This document shows positions 6,530 to 13,195 of a stretch of DNA of 16,090 bases, piece by piece. The notes below the pieces were generated by a model. That model was not told the DNA's origin and ran no database searches. It saw nothing but the letters and a program-made list of their open reading frames with translations. The stretch spans positions 1-16,090 of the forward strand of contig JAFAZB010000102.1 of NCBI GenBank assembly GCA_019240015.1. Reading direction: 5' to 3'. A program made the position numbers and the translations under genes. Position 1 is the stretch's first letter; each line of letters opens with the position of its first letter. Source of the stretch: Solirubrobacterales bacterium (GTDB taxonomy: Bacteria; Actinomycetota; Thermoleophilia; Solirubrobacterales; Solirubrobacteraceae).

Positions 6530-7785
6530 TGGAAGGCGCCGGAGCGGTGCGGCGAGCCCAGGGGCGCCGCGTCGCCCCTCCGCTCGAGCACCGGATTCTG
6601 ATGACCGCGACGCTCTGCCTGCTGGCGTTTGGAGCGGTGATGGTCTACAGCGCCTCCTCGCCGCTCGGCGTGCTGGGCGGGCGAGGCACCGGCACCGGTG
6701 AGTTCCTTCGCTACCTGATCTTCGCCGCGGTCGGCCTGATCGCGATGCACGTGCTCGAGCGCCGGGGGCTGACGCTGCTCAACCACCGGCTGGTGAGGCT
6801 GCTGCTGCTGGCGTCGTTCGGGCTGCTGGTGGCGGTGCTGGTCCCTGGCGTCGGCGTCCAGGTCAACGGCGCCCGGCGGTGGTTCGCCGCGGGGCCGATC
6901 CAATTCCAGCCCTCGGAGCTGATGAAGCTGGCGCTGGTGCTGTATGGCGCCCGCCACCTCGGCGAGCGGCCCAAGCGGCTGCGCAGCTTCCGCCAGGCGG
7001 TGGTACCGCTCGCGATCGTCGCCGCCCCGGCCTGCCTGCTGATCGTCGTCGAGCCGGACCTCGGGACGACGCTCGTGATCGCGTTCACGCTGACCGCATT
7101 GCTGCTTGCGGCCGGCGTGCCGCTGCGCCATCTGGCGCTGCTGGCGCTGCTGGCCGGCGGCGCGGTCGCGGTGCTGATCGTCGCGCAGCCCTACGAGCGC
7201 GCCCGGCTGACCTCGTTCCTGCACCCCTGGGCATCGAAGTCGAGCGCCGGATTCCAGGCCGTGCAGGGTCAGATCGCGCTGGGCTCCGGAGGGCTGTTCG
7301 GAGTCGGGTTGGGGCGTTCGGTGGAGAAGGTGTTCTACCTACCCGAGGCCCAGACCGACTTCATCCTCGCGGTGCTCGGGGAGGAGCTCGGAGTGCTGGG
7401 GATCGTCGGGCTGGTGTGCCTGTACGGGATGATCGCCTACGCGGGGCTCCGGACCGCCCGTCGAGCCGTGGGCAGGTATGCGAAGCTGCTTGCGACCGGG
7501 CTGACCTCGCTAATCCTGTGCCAGGGGATCCTCAACATCTTCGTCGTGCTGGGGCTCGCGCCGCTGACCGGGGTGCCGCTGCCGTTCATCTCCTACGCCC
7601 CCACGAACCTGTGCATCATGCTCGCTTCCGTCGGCCTGCTGCTCAACATCGCCCGTCCGGGCGCCAGGCGCCTGCGGGTGGTCGAGGCGCCGCCGCGTGA
7701 GCGCCCGGCGGATCGTGATCGGCGCCGGCGGGACCGCGGGGCACGTCGTGCCGGCGCTGGCGGTGGCCGACGCGCTTCGCGCTGA
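6529..7785 (+). CDS. ftsW: Septal peptidoglycan glycosyltransferase, SEDS family (FtsW)
   Basis: A 418-residue SEDS membrane protein that polymerises lipid II into glycan strands at the division site with a class B PBP. About ten hydrophobic segments are visible between residues 23 and 374. Conserved parts: NGARRWFAAGPIQFQPSELMK (113-133), VEPDLGTTLVIAF (174-186), PYERARLTSFLHPW (221-234), GFQAVQGQIALGSGGLFGVGLG (241-262), YLPEAQTDFILAVLGEELG (270-288, containing the likely catalytic Asp D277) and TGVPLPFISY (347-356). Two oddities: the usual SYGGSS motif reads SYAPTN (355-360), and the frame has no stop after the last membrane helix, so an Arg-rich tail (390-418, 13 Arg of 29) is encoded inside murG. 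ATG at 6529 overlaps the murD stop (TGATG); a GTG directly before it (6526) would add one residue. RodA is less likely given the dcw context. Confidence 0.93.
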   Translation: MEGAGAVRRAQGRRVAPPLEHRILMTATLCLLAFGAVMVYSASSPLGVLGGRGTGTGEFLRYLIFAAVGLIAMHVLERRGLTLLNHRLVRLLLLASFGLLVAVLVPGVGVQVNGARRWFAAGPIQFQPSELMKLALVLYGARHLGERPKRLRSFRQAVVPLAIVAAPACLLIVVEPDLGTTLVIAFTLTALLLAAGVPLRHLALLALLAGGAVAVLIVAQPYERARLTSFLHPWASKSSAGFQAVQGQIALGSGGLFGVGLGRSVEKVFYLPEAQTDFILAVLGEELGVLGIVGLVCLYGMIAYAGLRTARRAVGRYAKLLATGLTSLILCQGILNIFVVLGLAPLTGVPLPFISYAPTNLCIMLASVGLLLNIARPGARRLRVVEAPPRERPADRDRRRRDRGARRAGAGGGRRASR

Positions 7786-8797
7786 GGGCGCCGAGATCGT
7801 GTTCATCGGCGGTGAGCGGGCCGAGCTCGAGCTGGTGCCGGCGGCGGGCTACGAGCTGCGCACGCTGCGGGTAGCGCCGCTGGCGCGTGGGCGCCCGCTG
7901 CGGGCCGCGCGCGCGCTGGCGGTAGACGCCTGGGCGGTGCGGCGCGCGAGCGCGATGCTCGCGGAGCTGCGCCCGGGGGCCGCGCTCGGGGCGGGGGGCT
8001 ATGTCGCGGGTCCGGTCGGGCTGGCGGCTGCGCTGCGCCGCATGCCGCTGGTACTGATGGAAGCCGACAGCCATCTGGGGCTCACCAACCGGCTGCTGGC
8101 GCCGCTCGCGCGCAGGGTGTGTCTGTCGTTTCCGGTGAAAGGACGCGACGGTGGGCGCTATCTGGTCACCGGGCGACCCGGCCCCACGCCGGCGACCGAC
8201 CGCGACGCGGCGCGCGAGCGGTTCGGAATCTCGGCGAACGAGACCTGCGTGCTGGTGTTCGGGGGCTCGCAGGGCGCGCGCTCGATCAACCGCGCGGCGA
8301 TCGAGGCGTTTGCCGGCGCCCGCTTCCGGGTCCTCCACGCCGCGGGCGAGCGGGACCTCGCCGAGCTGCACGCCCCTGGCCCGCACTACGACCTGCGCGG
8401 CTACATCACCGACTTCGGGCAAGCGCTGCTCGCCAGCGACCTGGTGGTGGCGCGCTCGGGTGGCTCGGTGTTCGAGATCGCCGCCCACGCCAGGCCGATG
8501 GTGCTGGTGCCCTACCCGTACGCCACCCGCTCCCACCAGGCCGCGAACGCCGCCTTCATGGAGCGCGCCGGCGCCGCGATCGTGATCCCCGACGCCGAGC
8601 TGACCGGCCCCAGGCTGGCGCAGGAGGTGGGGCAGCTGCTCGCCGACCGCAGCCGTCTGGCGGCGCTGGCGCGCGGGTCTGCCGCGCTGGCTCGGCCCGA
8701 CGCGGCGCAGCGGATCGCCGGGGAGGTGCTGGCCGCGGCCGGCCGGCGCAGCGGGGAGGACGGTGTTCCTCAGGAGCGCGATGCGCAGCGGCGATAA
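7697..8797 (+). CDS. murG: UDP-N-acetylglucosamine--N-acetylmuramyl-(pentapeptide) pyrophosphoryl-undecaprenol GlcNAc transferase (MurG)
   Basis: A 366-residue GT28 glycosyltransferase that adds GlcNAc to lipid I at the inner membrane face, giving lipid II. N-terminal acceptor domain: glycine loop GAGGTAGHVVPALA (9-22), GAGGYVAGPVGLAA (98-111) and EADSHLGLTNRLLA (122-135). C-terminal donor domain: VFGGSQGARSINRA (187-200), ARSGGSVFEIAAHARPMVLVPYPYA (252-276) with E260 as the likely ribose contact, and HQAANA (280-285). The first loop has Ala where the family usually has Gly (GGTGGH), and the usual HEQN-type stretch reads MEADSHLG. The GTG start at 7697 lies 89 nt inside ftsW; a weak GAGG (7684-7687) is 9 nt upstream. 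Starting further in would remove the glycine loop. The stop overlaps murC by 17 nt. Confidence 0.93.
   Translation: MSARRIVIGAGGTAGHVVPALAVADALRAEGAEIVFIGGERAELELVPAAGYELRTLRVAPLARGRPLRAARALAVDAWAVRRASAMLAELRPGAALGAGGYVAGPVGLAAALRRMPLVLMEADSHLGLTNRLLAPLARRVCLSFPVKGRDGGRYLVTGRPGPTPATDRDAARERFGISANETCVLVFGGSQGARSINRAAIEAFAGARFRVLHAAGERDLAELHAPGPHYDLRGYITDFGQALLASDLVVARSGGSVFEIAAHARPMVLVPYPYATRSHQAANAAFMERAGAAIVIPDAELTGPRLAQEVGQLLADRSRLAALARGSAALARPDAAQRIAGEVLAAAGRRSGEDGVPQERDAQRR
8772..8776 (+). promoter_or_regulatory. Shine-Dalgarno of murC (AGGAG)
   Basis: AGGAG lies 4 nt before the ATG at 8781. It favours this ATG over the in-frame GTG at 8763, which has its own GGGAGG (8754-8759) only 3 nt upstream. 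Both sites are usable, so the murC start is uncertain by six residues. Confidence 0.5.
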
Positions 8798-10169
8798 CTG
8801 GTCTTCGCGGCGGCTGCACTTCGTCGGCATCGGCGGCGCCGGCATGAGCGGCCTGGCGCTGGTGACCCAGGCGCTGGGGGCGCGAGTGACGGGCTCAGAC
8901 CGCGCCGAGTCGAGCTACCTGGAGCGGCTGCGCGGCCGCGGCATCGAGCCACTGATCGGCCACCGCGCCGCCAACGTCCCCCCGAATGCCGAGGTCGTCT
9001 ACTCGACCGCGATCCCGGCCGAGAATCCCGAGCGCGAGGCGGCCGATCGAGAGCTCCACCGTGCCGAGCTGCTGGCGGAGATCGCCGCGCTGAAACGGTG
9101 CCTGGCGGTGACCGGGACGCACGGTAAGACGACCACCGCCGGGATGGCGGTGCACGCGCTGCGCGGCGCCGGGCTCGATCCCGCCTACGTGATCGGGGGC
9201 GAGCTGCGCTGCACGGGCTCCAACGCCGGCTGGGGGGAGGGCGACTGGATCGTCGTCGAGGCCGATGAATCCGATCGCTCGCTGCTGAAGCTCGACCCCG
9301 AGATCGCGGTGCTCACCAACGCCGAGCTCGACCACCATGCGACCTACTCCTCGCGGCTCGAGCTCGCGCAGACCTTCCGCGAGTTCATGTCCCGGGCCGG
9401 CGAGCGGGCCGTGGTCTGGGACCGGCCATGGCCGCGCTCCCTCTGCCCGGCGGACGCGGTGCCCTATGACGCGCCCGGGCCGACGCTGACGGCCGGCGGC
9501 TCGCGCTTTCGCTGGCGAGGGCTGGAGGTCGAGCTAGCGGTTCCCGGCGCGCACAATGCCGTCAACGCCGCGGGGGCGCTGACCGCCTGCCTGCTGGCGG
9601 GGGCCGATCCCGAGCGGGCGGCCCGGGCGCTGCTCGGCTTCCGCGGCGCCAAGCGGCGTCTCGAGCGGCTGGGCGAGACGGCGGCGGGCGTGCCGGTGCT
9701 CGACGACTACGCCCACCACCCCACCGAGGTGGGGGCCGCGATCGCCGCTGCACGGACGCTCGCCCCCGAGCGCCTGGTGGCGGTCTTCCAGCCCCACCTC
9801 TACTCACGCACGCGGGCGCTCAGTCGCGAGTTCGGAGCCGCCCTCGCAGCGGCCGACGTGGTGGTGGTGGTGGAGGTGTACGCGGCCAGGGAGCGCGCTG
9901 AGGACTTCCCGGGAGTCGGCGGCCGGCTGGTCGCGGGCGCGGCCGCCGAGCTGGGCGGTGGGCGCCGGGTCGCCTGGTTGCCGAACTTCGAGCAGGCGGA
10001 AAGCTTTCTGCGCCAGACGCTGCGTCCCGGCGACCTCTGTCTGATGATGGGGGCGGGCGACATCGACCGTCTGGGGCGGGCGCTGGTCGATGTGCTCGCC
10101 GACGACGCCGACGCGGACGGGGCGGACCCCACCACGGCGCGGCGGCCCCGGCCATCGCCGCGGTCCTAG
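8781..10169 (+). CDS. murC: UDP-N-acetylmuramate--L-alanine ligase (MurC)
   Basis: A 462-residue Mur ligase that adds L-alanine to UDP-MurNAc, the first stem-peptide step. Motifs: FVGIGGAGMSGLAL (14-27), VTGSD (36-40), STAIP (75-79), P-loop AVTGTHGKTTTAGM (109-122), with the His typical of MurC, VVEADESDRSLL (158-169), LTNAELDHHATYSS (178-191), GAHNAVNAAGAL (256-267), RRLERLGE (292-299), DDYAHHPTEVGAA (308-320) and FQPHLYSRTR. The ATG at 8781 has an AGGAG 4 nt upstream and overlaps the murG stop by 17 nt; a GTG at 8763 is the alternative. The last roughly 20 residues are Asp-, Arg- and Pro-rich, with no family signature. A 28-nt gap follows, the first non-overlapping junction after murE. Confidence 0.96.
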   Translation: MRSGDNWSSRRLHFVGIGGAGMSGLALVTQALGARVTGSDRAESSYLERLRGRGIEPLIGHRAANVPPNAEVVYSTAIPAENPEREAADRELHRAELLAEIAALKRCLAVTGTHGKTTTAGMAVHALRGAGLDPAYVIGGELRCTGSNAGWGEGDWIVVEADESDRSLLKLDPEIAVLTNAELDHHATYSSRLELAQTFREFMSRAGERAVVWDRPWPRSLCPADAVPYDAPGPTLTAGGSRFRWRGLEVELAVPGAHNAVNAAGALTACLLAGADPERAARALLGFRGAKRRLERLGETAAGVPVLDDYAHHPTEVGAAIAAARTLAPERLVAVFQPHLYSRTRALSREFGAALAAADVVVVVEVYAARERAEDFPGVGGRLVAGAAAELGGGRRVAWLPNFEQAESFLRQTLRPGDLCLMMGAGDIDRLGRALVDVLADDADADGADPTTARRPRPSPRS

Positions 10170-10182
10170 CCGCGCTCGCGTC

Positions 10183-10188
10183 TACCCT
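10183..10188 (+). promoter_or_regulatory. putative -10 box upstream of murB (TACCCT)
   Basis: TACCCT, identical to the murE box, ends 9 nt before the murB ATG in the 28-nt murC-murB gap. It would allow a transcript with a leader of only about 3 nt. There is no -35-like hexamer at 17-18 bp and no Shine-Dalgarno in the gap. Read-through from the upstream genes is also likely. Confidence 0.35.
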
Positions 10189-10197
10189 GGCGGCGTT

Positions 10198-11115
10198 ATG
10201 TCGCTTCCCCCGCGCGGCGTGCAACGCGACTATCCGCTGGCCCGCCTGACGACGATCCGCACCGGCGGCGCCGCTGAGCTGTTCGCGCGCGTGGGGACGC
10301 TCGAGGAGCTTGAGCAGCTGCTGGCATGGGCGCAGGCCCGACGGCTTGAGGTAGGGGTAGTGGGGTCCGGGTCGAACCTCCTGGTGGCGGACGCCGGCGT
10401 CCGCGGACTCGTGCTGAAACTGGACCAGGAGCTGAGCAAGATCGAGCTCGACGGCACCCGGATTCGAGCTGGAGGCGGGGCCCGCCTTCCCGCCGTGTCG
10501 GCGCGCGCCGCGCGCGCGGGGCTGAGTGGGATCGAGTTCGGGGTGAACATCCCCGGCTCGGTCGGCGGTGCCGTGCGGATGAACGCCAACGCCTACGGCG
10601 GAGAGCTGGCCAGCGTGCTGGAGTGGGTGGACGTAGCGACGGCGGCGGGGACCGAGCGGCGGGTCCCCGAGCAGCTCGGGTTCGCCTACAGGCGTTCGGG
10701 GATCGCGGCCGGCGAGGTGGTGGCGCGCGCCTCGTTCGCGTTGCGACGCGCGGTGGCCGGGCAGATCACCGCGACCTTGGGCGAGATGCGCGCGCGGCGC
10801 AAGCAGGCCCAGCCGTCGGGGATCAAGACGTTTGGCTCGACCTTCAAGAACCCTCAGGACGCCCGCGCCGAGGGCCGCACGGCGGGCCAGCTGCTCCAGG
10901 ACGCCGGCTGTGGTGGGCTGCGCGTCGGGGGAGCGAGCTTCTCCTCCAAGCACGCCAACTTCGTCGAGAACTGCGGCGACGCGACCACCGCTGACGTGGT
11001 GGCGCTGATGGCGGAGGGAAGGCGCCGGGTGAAGGAGCGCTTCGGGGTGGAGCTCGAGCCGGAGGTGCAGGTGCTGGGGCCGGTGGAGTTCCCGGCTGGT
11101 TGGAGCGGCTCGTGA
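10198..11115 (+). CDS. murB: UDP-N-acetylenolpyruvoylglucosamine reductase (MurB)
   Basis: A 305-residue FAD enzyme that uses NADPH to reduce UDP-GlcNAc-enolpyruvate to UDP-MurNAc. Motifs: TTIRTGGAAE (18-27), the FAD-binding GSGSNLLVADAGVRGLVL (56-73), GIEFGVNIPGSVGGAVRMNANAYG (111-134), FAYRRSG (162-168), FGSTFKNP (212-219) whose S214 is the likely proton donor, AGQLLQDAGCGGLRVGGASFSSKHANF (229-255) and the C-terminal EPEVQVLG, where E289 is the likely catalytic Glu. Length and the absence of the extra loop domain fit the shorter (type II-like) MurB. The ATG at 10198 matches the family N-terminus; an in-frame GTG at 10090 would add 36 Pro/Arg-rich residues inside murC and was set aside. The stop overlaps ftsQ as GTGA. 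Confidence 0.95.
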   Translation: MSLPPRGVQRDYPLARLTTIRTGGAAELFARVGTLEELEQLLAWAQARRLEVGVVGSGSNLLVADAGVRGLVLKLDQELSKIELDGTRIRAGGGARLPAVSARAARAGLSGIEFGVNIPGSVGGAVRMNANAYGGELASVLEWVDVATAAGTERRVPEQLGFAYRRSGIAAGEVVARASFALRRAVAGQITATLGEMRARRKQAQPSGIKTFGSTFKNPQDARAEGRTAGQLLQDAGCGGLRVGGASFSSKHANFVENCGDATTADVVALMAEGRRRVKERFGVELEPEVQVLGPVEFPAGWSGS

Positions 11116-11858
11116 TCCGCGCCGTGAAGGTCCGCCGGCTCGCACGGCTGCGCCTGGTGCTCGTCGCGCTGGTGGCGCTGGCACTGCTCGCGGGGGCCTG
11201 GGTCTGGCTGCGGGACTCTTCGCTGGTGGCGGTCAGCCGGGTGACGGTGCTCGGCGACAGCGGCCCCGACGCCGCCCAGATCCGCGGAGCGCTGAGCGAC
11301 GCGGCGCGGGACATGTCGACGCTCGACGTTCGGATGGATCAGCTGCGCACGGCTGTGACCCCTTACTCGGTGGTCGCGGGCTTGAGCGTCTCGACCCAGT
11401 TTCCCCACGGGATGACGATTCGCGTGATCGAGCGCTACCCCGTGGCGAGCGTGCTGGTCGACGGCAGCAAGGAGGCGGTCGCCGGCGACGGGACGCTGCT
11501 GCGCGACCAGGCGCCCAGCTCCGCGCTGCCGGTGGTGCCGCTCGCCTCGGCGCCGGCGGGGCCGCGGCTGAGCGGCGAGGCGCTGGCGGAGGTCGAGGTC
11601 CTGGCCGCCGCGCCGCGGCAGCTGCTCAGCCGCGTGAGCCAGGTGAGCATCGCGTCCGACTACGGGCTGGTCGCGCGCGTGCGAGCGGGCCCGAGCATCT
11701 ACTTCGGCCAGGCAACGCAGCTGGCGGGCAAGTGGACCGCGGCCGCGGAGGTGCTGGCGGACGCGGGTTCGGCGGGCGCCGACTACATCGACGTCTCGGA
11801 CCCGCAACGGCCTGCGGCCGGTGCCGGCCCCGACGGGGGCGCATTGGGGGGAGGCTAA
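11112..11858 (+). CDS. ftsQ: Cell division protein FtsQ (POTRA domain, single-pass membrane protein)
   Basis: A 248-residue bitopic membrane protein expected to scaffold the divisome with FtsL and FtsB-like partners. It has a short basic cytoplasmic N-terminus (residues 1-13), one membrane helix (about 14-33), a POTRA-like region (about 37-105, with LVAVSRVTVLG at 38-48 and MTIRVIERYPVASV near 100-113), and an FtsQ-type beta domain ending in a Gly/Ala/Pro-rich tail. Sequence conservation in FtsQ is weak, so the call rests on topology, POTRA layout and position between murB and ftsZ. The GTG at 11112 makes a GTGA overlap with the murB stop and has GGAG (11102-11105) 6 nt upstream; an in-frame TTG at 11100 is less likely. 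It ends in TAA, followed by the 196-bp gap before ftsZ. Confidence 0.88.
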   Translation: MIRAVKVRRLARLRLVLVALVALALLAGAWVWLRDSSLVAVSRVTVLGDSGPDAAQIRGALSDAARDMSTLDVRMDQLRTAVTPYSVVAGLSVSTQFPHGMTIRVIERYPVASVLVDGSKEAVAGDGTLLRDQAPSSALPVVPLASAPAGPRLSGEALAEVEVLAAAPRQLLSRVSQVSIASDYGLVARVRAGPSIYFGQATQLAGKWTAAAEVLADAGSAGADYIDVSDPQRPAAGAGPDGGALGGG

Positions 11859-11872
11859 ACCTCTAGTCGAGC

Positions 11873-11889
11873 CTTATGGTGACCATAAG
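11873..11889. promoter_or_regulatory. 8-bp-arm palindrome upstream of ftsZ (candidate operator)
   Basis: CTTATGGTGACCATAAG consists of perfect 8-bp arms around a single central base. It starts 15 nt after the ftsQ stop and about 66 bp upstream of the ftsZ -35 box. The sequence is AT-richer than its surroundings and has no T-tract after it, so a dimeric regulator site fits better than a terminator. The regulator is unknown. Confidence 0.5.
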
Positions 11890-11925
11890 CCAACTCTCTG
11901 GACCGGATCGAGAATTGCGCGATCT

Positions 11926-11939
11926 GCAACGATCGTTGC
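11926..11939. promoter_or_regulatory. 14-bp perfect palindrome upstream of ftsZ promoter (candidate operator)
   Basis: GCAACGATCGTTGC is a perfect 14-bp palindrome ending 16 nt before the ftsZ -35 hexamer. Its position, just upstream of a well-formed promoter, suits an activator or repressor site. It is unrelated in sequence to the palindrome at 11873-11889. Confidence 0.45.
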
Positions 11940-11955
11940 GAACGGGGCGCGCGCG

Positions 11956-11985
11956 TTGACTTCCCGCATCCTTAGGCCATAACGT
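11956..11985 (+). promoter_or_regulatory. ftsZ promoter (TTGACT-18 bp-TAACGT)
   Basis: TTGACT at 11956-11961 and TAACGT at 11980-11985 match the housekeeping sigma consensus with an 18-bp spacer, the best promoter in the window. The predicted transcription start near 11992 gives a leader of about 60 nt before the ftsZ ATG. It would let ftsZ be expressed at a level independent of the upstream cell wall genes. Confidence 0.7.
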
Positions 11986-12021
11986 GCAAAACTCCCGCAA
12001 TTAGCGAAACACCGAAAAACA

Positions 12022-12041
12022 CTCAACCCTAACTTGAGGGT
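12022..12041 (+). promoter_or_regulatory. two mutually exclusive small hairpins in the ftsZ leader
   Basis: CTCAA (12022-12026) can pair with TTGAG (12034-12038), while ACCCT (12026-12030) can pair with AGGGT (12037-12041). The two 5-bp stems share bases, so only one can form. They end 13 nt before the ftsZ ATG, close to a weak GGA (12043-12045) that is the only Shine-Dalgarno-like element. A role in translation is possible but the stems are short. Confidence 0.25.
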
Positions 12042-12054
12042 CGGACGTAAAAGC

Positions 12055-13140
12055 ATGGAAAGCGGCAGCTACCTCGCAGTGATCAAAGTAGTCGGAGTCG
12101 GTGGCGGCGGCACCAACGCCGTCAACCGGATGGTCGACGCCGGGCTCCGCGGGGTCGAATTCGTGGCCTGCAACACGGACGCCCAAGCGCTTGCGATGTG
12201 CGACGCCGACATCAAGCTGAACATCGGCCACCAGCTGACCAAGGGACTGGGCGCAGGCGCGAACCCGGAGGTCGGTCACGGTGCGGCAGCCGAATCGCGC
12301 GACGAGATCAAGGAGGCGCTGAAGGGCGCCGACATGGTGTTCGTGACCGCTGGCGAGGGCGGGGGCACTGGCACGGGAGCGGCTCCGGTGATCTCCGAGA
12401 TCGCCAAGAACGAGATCGGGGCGCTGACGGTCGGAGTGGTCACGCGACCGTTCTCGTTCGAGGGCACGCAGCGTGCCCGCCAGGCGGAGGAAGGGATCCA
12501 GCAGCTACGCGAGCACGTCGACACGCTGATCGTGATTCCGAACGAGAAGCTGCTGACGATCGTGGAGCGCCGGACCACGATCCTCGACGCGTTCCGCGAG
12601 GCCGACAACGTGCTGCGCCAAGGCGTCCAGGGAATCACCGACCTGATCACGATCCCCGGGCTGATCAACCTCGACTTCGCCGACGTCCGCACGATCATGC
12701 ACGACGCCGGCAGCGCGCTGATGGGAATCGGTACCGCGAGCGGCGAGAACCGCGCGGCCGAGGCGGCGAAGGTCGCGATCTCCTCGCCGCTGCTCGAGGA
12801 GTCGGTGGAGGGCGCGACGGGGATCCTGCTCAATATCACGGGTGGACACGACCTGGGCTTGTTCGAGGTCAACGAGGCCGCCGAGATCGTCCAGAGCGCC
12901 GCCGACGCCAACTCGAACATCATCTTTGGCGCCGTGATCGATGACTCGCTCGGCGACGAAGTGCGGGTAACGGTGATCGCCACCGGCTTCGACCACGGTC
13001 ACGCCAGACCCAGCACCGCTCGCGAGACCACCCGCCGCGCTCGCCGCGACCGGGACGTGACGATGGACGAGTTCCAGCGCTCCTCGCTCGAGATCCGCGA
13101 CGACGAGATCGACATCCCGTCGTTCCTGAAGGACCGCTAG
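12055..13140 (+). CDS. ftsZ: Cell division GTPase FtsZ
   Basis: A 361-residue tubulin-like GTPase that polymerises into the Z-ring. GTP-binding part: KVVGVGGGGTNAVNRM (11-26), NTDAQAL (40-46), GLGAGANPEVG (64-74), tubulin signature AGEGGGTGTGAAPV (99-112) and VVTRPFSFEG (128-137). T7 synergy loop: NLDFADVRTIM (205-215). C-terminal domain: GSALMGIGTASGENRA (219-234), NIIFGAVIDDSLGDEVRVTVIATGF (288-312). A short variable linker (about 315-345, Arg-rich) leads to a conserved C-terminal peptide, DDEIDIPSFLKDR (349-361), the usual docking site for membrane tethers. The ATG at 12055 matches the usual start of the globular domain; an in-frame TTG at 12034 would lie in the leader hairpins. It has its own promoter. 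No ftsA is present nearby. Confidence 0.98.
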   Translation: MESGSYLAVIKVVGVGGGGTNAVNRMVDAGLRGVEFVACNTDAQALAMCDADIKLNIGHQLTKGLGAGANPEVGHGAAAESRDEIKEALKGADMVFVTAGEGGGTGTGAAPVISEIAKNEIGALTVGVVTRPFSFEGTQRARQAEEGIQQLREHVDTLIVIPNEKLLTIVERRTTILDAFREADNVLRQGVQGITDLITIPGLINLDFADVRTIMHDAGSALMGIGTASGENRAAEAAKVAISSPLLEESVEGATGILLNITGGHDLGLFEVNEAAEIVQSAADANSNIIFGAVIDDSLGDEVRVTVIATGFDHGHARPSTARETTRRARRDRDVTMDEFQRSSLEIRDDEIDIPSFLKDR

Positions 13141-13150
13141 GCCGCTCCGT

Positions 13151-13166
13151 CGGCGCGTGCGCGCCG
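13151..13166 (+). terminator. GC-rich hairpin after ftsZ (possible weak terminator)
   Basis: CGGCGC (13151-13156) and GCGCCG (13161-13166) form a 6-bp stem with a 4-nt loop, starting 10 nt after the ftsZ stop. No T-tract follows, so intrinsic termination is doubtful. It also occupies the place of a -35 element for the gcvT promoter. Confidence 0.25.
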
Positions 13167-13183
13167 CTCGCTGGGCGTTGTAT

Positions 13184-13195
13184 TAGCCTCACGGC
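13184..13195 (+). promoter_or_regulatory. putative leaderless promoter of gcvT (-10 TAGCCT)
   Basis: TAGCCT at 13184-13189 is followed by exactly 6 nt (CACGGC) before the gcvT GTG at 13196, the same geometry as at murE. An overlapping TATTAG (13181-13186) is an alternative hexamer. No -35 match is seen at 17-18 bp, and no Shine-Dalgarno precedes the GTG, consistent with a leaderless transcript. Confidence 0.5.

Noticed and set aside
9858..9872. (GTG)5 tandem repeat
   Set aside because: It encodes the five valines of a buried beta strand in MurC and is explained by coding.
10090..10197. Upstream GTG start for murB
   Set aside because: It adds 36 Pro/Arg-rich residues overlapping murC, while the ATG at 10198 matches the MurB N-terminus.
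11873..11889. Intrinsic terminator after ftsQ
   Set aside because: The CTTATGGT palindrome is not GC-rich, leaves a one-base loop and has no T-tract. An operator is more plausible.
12030..12035. Second ftsZ promoter with -10 TAACTT
   Set aside because: The hexamer fits TAnnnT but has no -35 at 17-18 bp and would start transcription inside the leader. The 11956-11985 promoter is much better.
11874..12056. 60-codon minus-strand open frame filling the ftsQ-ftsZ gap
   Set aside because: It has no recognisable domain and would run antisense through the ftsZ promoter and both palindromes. Regulatory DNA explains the region better.
13141..13195. Glycine riboswitch before gcvT
   Set aside because: The gap is only 55 bp and consists of a small GC hairpin and a -10 box; a glycine aptamer needs far more sequence.
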